This document shows positions 41,017 through 44,617 of a DNA stretch of 44,617 bases, piece by piece. The stretch is from JAVKLU01 sp031538895. GTDB lineage: Bacteria; Pseudomonadota; Gammaproteobacteria; Burkholderiales; Burkholderiaceae. The translations under genes and the position numbers were made by a program. Positions within the stretch are counted from its first letter, which is position 1. The number at the start of each line of letters is the position of its first letter. Where the stretch lies: assembly GCA_031538895.1 (NCBI GenBank), contig JAVKLU010000055.1, positions 1 to 44,617 on the forward strand, given 5' to 3'. The notes under the pieces were generated by a model. That model was not told the origin of the DNA and searched no databases. It saw nothing but the letters and a program-made list of their open reading frames with translations.

Positions 41017-42315
41017 TCAAATCAATCTATCGGCCACCACTTCCGCCCAATGACGCACAGGGCGCGGAGTGCCCCCTTGTAAATGATGGATGCAACCAAT
41101 ATTTGCTGACACAATGACGCCCTCATCAGTCGCCAGTGCCGCGTCTAAATGCCCCAACTTTCGCTCACGCAATTGATTTGAAATTTTGCTTTGCAAAATC
41201 GAATACGTTCCTGCGGAGCCACAACACAAATGACTTTCTGCAGGCATCACGACGTCAAAGTGTAAAGATTTCAAAATCTCTAAAACCCCATCTTTTTGTT
41301 TCAAACCATGCTGCAAAGAGCATGGTGGGTGATAGGCCACACGGTTTGCAGATGAAGGGTTTGCAGATGAAGGGCTTATGGATGAAGCGGTATCAATCTG
41401 CTTTTTAAGTTGCGCCAATTTGGGCAATAGCCACACGCTTAAATCTTGTGCTGCGGTCGCGACGCGTTGCGCACGTTCGGCGTAGACCGGATCGTCACTT
41501 AATAGTTTGGCGTAATCTTTCAACATCAGGCCGCAACCAGAAGCATCAAAAACAATTCCCGTCACGCCTGCATCCAACAGCGGAATGATGTGATCAATAT
41601 TGCGTTTAATCGTCGCGTGCGCATCGCCCTCCAAATGATGCGCAATCGCGCCGCAACAACCCAATTGTGGCAGGCGAATAATGCGGTAACCCGCCGCCTC
41701 TAACAACGCGGTACTGGCTGCGCCGATATTGGGATTCAATGCCGGTTGCGCACAGCCTTCAAACAAAATCAGTGATTCTTTAGCCTGACTGTTATCGTAC
41801 TGACCCTTAGCGTACTGACCGATTCGCGCGCGCAGCTTTGGCGTCACCTCGTGCGCATAAAGCGGCGGAATGTGTTGTTTCAGAACTGCGGGTAAAAAGG
41901 GGCGGCTCCACTGCCCCAAAGTCAGCAAAATACCAAACAGACGTCGATGGGATAACACCACAATCAAGCCTTGCCGAATCATGCGGCTCATCCAGCTGCG
42001 CGGTGCCAAGCGAACCGCTTCATGACGCCCCAAACTCAAGAGTTCGCCATACTGCACCCCTGATGGGCAAGTGGTTTCGCAATTACGGCAAAGCAAGCAG
42101 CGGTCCAAATGCTGGCGCGTCAAATCGGTCGCGGCCCGACGTTCGATCATTTCTTTAATCAAATAAATTCGTCCACGCGGACTGTCCAACTCGTCACCCA
42201 TAATTTGATAACTGGGGCAGGTCGCAGTACAAAAACCGCAATGAACGCAACTTTTGATCAACTCTGCGGCACGCACCATCGCGGGGGATGTTGCGGTATG
42301 AAGTTCTGTTTTCAT
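41017..42315 (-). CDS. glcF: Glycolate oxidase iron-sulfur subunit
   Basis: GlcF is the electron-transfer subunit of glycolate oxidase. The 432-residue protein has two 4Fe-4S motifs, SCVHCGFCTATCPSYQ (about residues 24-39) and CLLCRNCETTCPSGVQYGEL, followed by two CCG-type domains (LPQLGCCGAIAHHLEG and ESHLCCGSAGTYSILQ). A 15-bp repeat encodes SSANPSSAN in a variable loop. The start MKTELHTATSP at 42313-42315 is preferred to a frame extending 109 codons into glcE. It begins 4 bases after the glcE stop, so the pair is an operon. Confidence 0.95.
   Translation of the reverse strand: MKTELHTATSPAMVRAAELIKSCVHCGFCTATCPSYQIMGDELDSPRGRIYLIKEMIERRAATDLTRQHLDRCLLCRNCETTCPSGVQYGELLSLGRHEAVRLAPRSWMSRMIRQGLIVVLSHRRLFGILLTLGQWSRPFLPAVLKQHIPPLYAHEVTPKLRARIGQYAKGQYDNSQAKESLILFEGCAQPALNPNIGAASTALLEAAGYRIIRLPQLGCCGAIAHHLEGDAHATIKRNIDHIIPLLDAGVTGIVFDASGCGLMLKDYAKLLSDDPVYAERAQRVATAAQDLSVWLLPKLAQLKKQIDTASSISPSSANPSSANRVAYHPPCSLQHGLKQKDGVLEILKSLHFDVVMPAESHLCCGSAGTYSILQSKISNQLRERKLGHLDAALATDEGVIVSANIGCIHHLQGGTPRPVRHWAEVVADRLI
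41345..41389 (-). repeat. In-frame 15-bp repeat (2-3 units) within glcF
   Basis: TTTGCAGATGAAGGG occurs twice directly (41345-41359, 41360-41374) and is followed by a diverged third unit CTTATGGATGAAGCG (41375-41389). On the minus strand it encodes an SPSSANPSSAN stretch in a loop of GlcF. Confidence 0.9.
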
Positions 42316-42319
42316 CGGC

Positions 42320-43492
42320 TTAGATAAATAACGAGTGCGGATCAAATGTGCGTCGAATATTGTGTTCGATGCGCGCTCGGGCATCTGACAAAGGCGTGTT
42401 CCGTGGTGCAATATCAAATGACGAACGCCATACTTGCACGCGCCCGACCTCTCGCAGATCACGCAAAATTTTTGACGCGACATCGCTTGACCACAGACCT
42501 TTAGCTCGAGGACGCAACCAGCGAATTTCACCCCCCGCCTCATGCCATGAGTCAAATTGCGCGTCATGCGGTAACACGATTTCGGCATCAGCACGCGCGC
42601 AACGCACGCGCCATAAATCGCTGGCGGTTGTAAAAAATTCATGCTGATGGTTTTTAAGCTGATTCCAAAACAGCGTGTCCTCTGACATCACTTTGAACGG
42701 CGCATTCATTCGCGTCATCGCATCATCTAACACCGCAGTGGTGGCCGATAAACGCAAATGCAATTGCCCCATTTTGGTAACCGAATCTGCGTCTTCACCA
42801 ATCCCCGCACGCCAACTCGCGGCGCTAACCGGTACGCCGGTTCGTAAACAGCTTTGCGTATACAAATGTGCTGCCGTTGCATCAAAATCAAAAATCAAAG
42901 TCACCTCGCAACTTGGGCGAGGCAAGACTTTAAGCGACACCTCCGTCAAGACGCCCAAAGTTCCACGGGCGCCACACATTAAACGCGAAACGTCATAACC
43001 GGCGACATTTTTCATGACCTCACCGCCAAATCGCAAAGCATTGCCCTGTCCATCAATCACGCGCACGCCCAATACAAAATCGCGCACACCCGTAATCATG
43101 AGCGCGCGTGGGCCGCTCAATGCCGAGGCGACGGCGCCGCCAATGGTTGGCGTGATGCTGGGCGCGGTTGAAATGTTTGAATTCAGACCTTCTGGATGGA
43201 CGAAACTCGGCGGCTCAAAAGGCAGCATTTGATTGTTTTGGGCAAGCACCGCTTCAACTTCTGCCAAAGGCGTTCCTGCATTTACCGTCATGACCAATTC
43301 GCTGGCTTGGTAATTGCCTATACCCGTACACGCGCCGGTATGCAAATCGATAATGGGCCTGTTATCCAAATCAAGCTCGCGAGAGCTCTGAGCATACAAG
43401 GGGCGCAAAAAATCTTTGCTACCGCCACCACGAATACGCACTCTGTGCCCGCTCGTCGCGGCCGTTTTAATCAGGTCAATAAAAGCTTTCAT
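42320..43492 (-). CDS. glcE: Glycolate oxidase FAD-binding subunit GlcE
   Basis: GlcE is an FAD-binding subunit of glycolate oxidase and works with GlcD and GlcF. The 390-residue protein has RIRGGGSKDFL and MLPFEPPSF, then STAPSITPTIGGAVASALSG, VIDGQGNALRFGGEVMKNVA and GYDVSRLMCGARGTLGVLTE, the PCMH-type FAD motifs. The start MKAFIDLIKTA at 43490-43492 is preferred to one 5 codons upstream. Its partner glcD, the catalytic FAD subunit, is not upstream; a terminator and an Ig-repeat gene lie there instead. Confidence 0.92.
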   Translation of the reverse strand: MKAFIDLIKTAATSGHRVRIRGGGSKDFLRPLYAQSSRELDLDNRPIIDLHTGACTGIGNYQASELVMTVNAGTPLAEVEAVLAQNNQMLPFEPPSFVHPEGLNSNISTAPSITPTIGGAVASALSGPRALMITGVRDFVLGVRVIDGQGNALRFGGEVMKNVAGYDVSRLMCGARGTLGVLTEVSLKVLPRPSCEVTLIFDFDATAAHLYTQSCLRTGVPVSAASWRAGIGEDADSVTKMGQLHLRLSATTAVLDDAMTRMNAPFKVMSEDTLFWNQLKNHQHEFFTTASDLWRVRCARADAEIVLPHDAQFDSWHEAGGEIRWLRPRAKGLWSSDVASKILRDLREVGRVQVWRSSFDIAPRNTPLSDARARIEHNIRRTFDPHSLFI

Positions 43493-43656
43493 ACTTAATA
43501 TCCGCAAAAACGATTAAGGATTCAGAAGGCGATCATAACTCGAGAAGTATGAGCTTATCTGAGATTCTTGCCCATAAAAAAACAGGGGCCAAAGCCCCTG
43601 TTTTTAAAGCCCCCCCTGTTTAGCTGCCATCAAAGAGGGGGTAAGCTCCGCTTAAA
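43493..43656. other. Intergenic region upstream of glcE, with terminator
   Basis: The region contains the terminator at 43578-43605 and the presumed glcE promoter (43493-43570). A second partial hairpin (GCCCCCCCTGTTT against a GAGGGGGTAAGC run) is weaker. No gene is seen. Confidence 0.4.
43578..43605 (-). terminator. Rho-independent terminator
   Basis: AAAAACAGGGGC pairs perfectly with GCCCCTGTTTTT over a 4-base CAAA loop. On the minus strand TTTTTT follows the stem, so it ends the transcript of the Ig-repeat gene 52 bases downstream of its stop. Confidence 0.85.
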
Positions 43657-44617
43657 TTACCATGCGTTATAGGTAAAGGAGTTGCCTCCAGTCACCCCAT
43701 CGGCATCGGTTACCGTCACCCAAAAGGTTCTCACCCCACCGAAAGCACGGGTCGGACTTCCCGATAAAACACCTGTCGATCTGTTGTAATTCATCTCACT
43801 CACCTGTGACAAGATCGAATAAGTATACGGTGCTCTCCCCCCACTGGCCTGCACCGGAATCACGCTCATATTTAGGCCCACAGTCGCAATCACATTGCGT
43901 ACAAAGAGAACTCTAAAGGGAGGCGAATCATCATAGCTAAAGGTCTCGGCCTTTCTCACACCATTGGCATCAGTCACGGTCACCGTATAGGTTTTTGCAG
44001 GGCCGGTATTGCTGGTCGGAGCCCCCGATAAAACACCCGTCGAGGTATCAAAGCTCACCCCAGCATCCACCGCTGGCGAGATCGCATAGGTATAAGCCCC
44101 CGCCCCCCCACTGACCGTCACCGGCGTCGCGCTATAGTTGCGGTTCACAACCATTAACACATCGCGACTGGTCAAAGTCCAAGCCGGCAAATCATCATAG
44201 CTAAAGCTCGCGTTTGTCGTCGCACCATTGGCATCAGTCACCGTCACCGTATAGGTTTTTGCAGGGCCGGCATCGCTGGTCGGATTGGCCGTCAATACGC
44301 CCGTCGAGGTATTAAAGCTCACCCCAGCATCCAAAGCCGGTGTAATCGCATAGGTATAAGGCGCTCTCCCCCCACTGGCCGTCACCGGCGTCACACTAAT
44401 GTTTTGACCCACAGTCACATTCACATCTGCAGTTTTAGTCGCAGTCAAGGCGCTGGCTATCGATAAACTAAAGTTTGCGCTTGACACCGCACCACGAGGA
44501 TCTGTCACTACAACTTTATAGCTAGTACTTGGGAAGGACACTGTCGGTGTTCCACTGACTTCACCCGTGCTTGTATTAAAGCTCAACCCTGCGGGCAATA
44601 CGCCCACATCTACTCCC
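43657..44617 (-). CDS. Ig-like (He_PIG-type) repeat protein, cut by right edge
   Basis: The frame is open through the right edge (GGA GTA GAT GTG), so the N-terminus is missing. The visible 319 or so residues hold about three and a half units of 85-90 residues. Each has a SVTPVTASGGRAPYTYAI start, an AGVSFNTSTGVLSGAPTS middle, and a KTYTVTVTDANG end. This is the pattern of cadherin/Ig-like putative-Ig (He_PIG) domains, common in large secreted or surface proteins. The last unit ends TGGNSFTYNAW with no anchor or sorting tail. DNA of adjacent units is nearly identical in places, indicating recent unit duplication. Adhesion or surface display is inference. Confidence 0.8.
   Translation of the reverse strand, partial: GVDVGVLPAGLSFNTSTGEVSGTPTVSFPSTSYKVVVTDPRGAVSSANFSLSIASALTATKTADVNVTVGQNISVTPVTASGGRAPYTYAITPALDAGVSFNTSTGVLTANPTSDAGPAKTYTVTVTDANGATTNASFSYDDLPAWTLTSRDVLMVVNRNYSATPVTVSGGAGAYTYAISPAVDAGVSFDTSTGVLSGAPTSNTGPAKTYTVTVTDANGVRKAETFSYDDSPPFRVLFVRNVIATVGLNMSVIPVQASGGRAPYTYSILSQVSEMNYNRSTGVLSGSPTRAFGGVRTFWVTVTDADGVTGGNSFTYNAW

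Noticed and set aside
42316..42642. 109-codon upstream extension of GlcF
   Set aside because: It is antisense-free but overlaps glcE in another frame and lacks family similarity; MKTELHTATSP is the natural start 4 bases after glcE.

Overview
The window looks like a chromosomal segment of a betaproteobacterium, most likely Burkholderiales. The reasons are the gene families and their order (secA; two LpxL/HtrB-type acyltransferases followed by dapF, coaX, a SPOR protein, fur, hemJ, mutT and a pabB-pabC fusion), a proteobacterial 6S RNA gene, and glcE-glcF. The genus cannot be named from sequence alone. Base composition looks moderate by eye (not computed), with many CGCG/GCGC words in the core genes.

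Layout. 1-240 is the start of a restriction-modification type gene that runs off the left edge. 365-10116 is a minus-strand block: MFS transporter, secA, MAPEG protein, dnaQ, tsaB, lnt, serC, sugar kinase; several members are coupled or nearly so. 10284-13383 looks like a foreign insert: a CxxC metal-binding protein, a DUF4395 membrane protein, an AraC-type gene remnant and a divergent thiamine-diphosphate enzyme. 13569-14144 is a small membrane protein. 14261-15918 is a compact R-M cassette (amino-methyltransferase plus MvaI/BcnI-type endonuclease) with composition unlike its neighbours. 16112-23755 is a long minus-strand housekeeping run (folate precursor, nucleotide-pool sanitation, heme, iron regulation, pantothenate kinase, DAP epimerase, lipid A acyltransferases). 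23898-27903 holds aroD, tRNA-Arg(UCU), argB, trmB, a HAD phosphatase and a TauE/SafE exporter. A 6S RNA gene with a near-consensus promoter lies at about 28028-28196. ftsK and an MBL-fold hydrolase follow, then a DUF262-DUF1524 (GmrSD-like) restriction gene. 33493-43492 carries an orphan TRAP binding protein, yggS, a class III aminotransferase, an orphan pntAA, acs, and glcF/glcE. The right edge cuts a protein built of Ig-like repeats.

No single large novel system is evident. The most unusual property is spread through the window: at least ten short direct tandem duplications (unit 11-19 bp, two to four copies), many lying exactly on Shine-Dalgarno sites, start codons, stop codons or in frame within coding sequence (serC leader, lnt start, pabB start, MBL start, yggS start, aminotransferase stop, glcF, acs leader). 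Other notable items are three restriction-type loci in 44 kb, an LpxL paralogue whose HX4(D/E) acid is Leu, a 143-bp MITE-like element with a 4-bp target duplication after acs, a terminator-like hairpin inside the dctP leader, and orphan subunits (pntAA without pntAB/pntB, glcEF without glcD).
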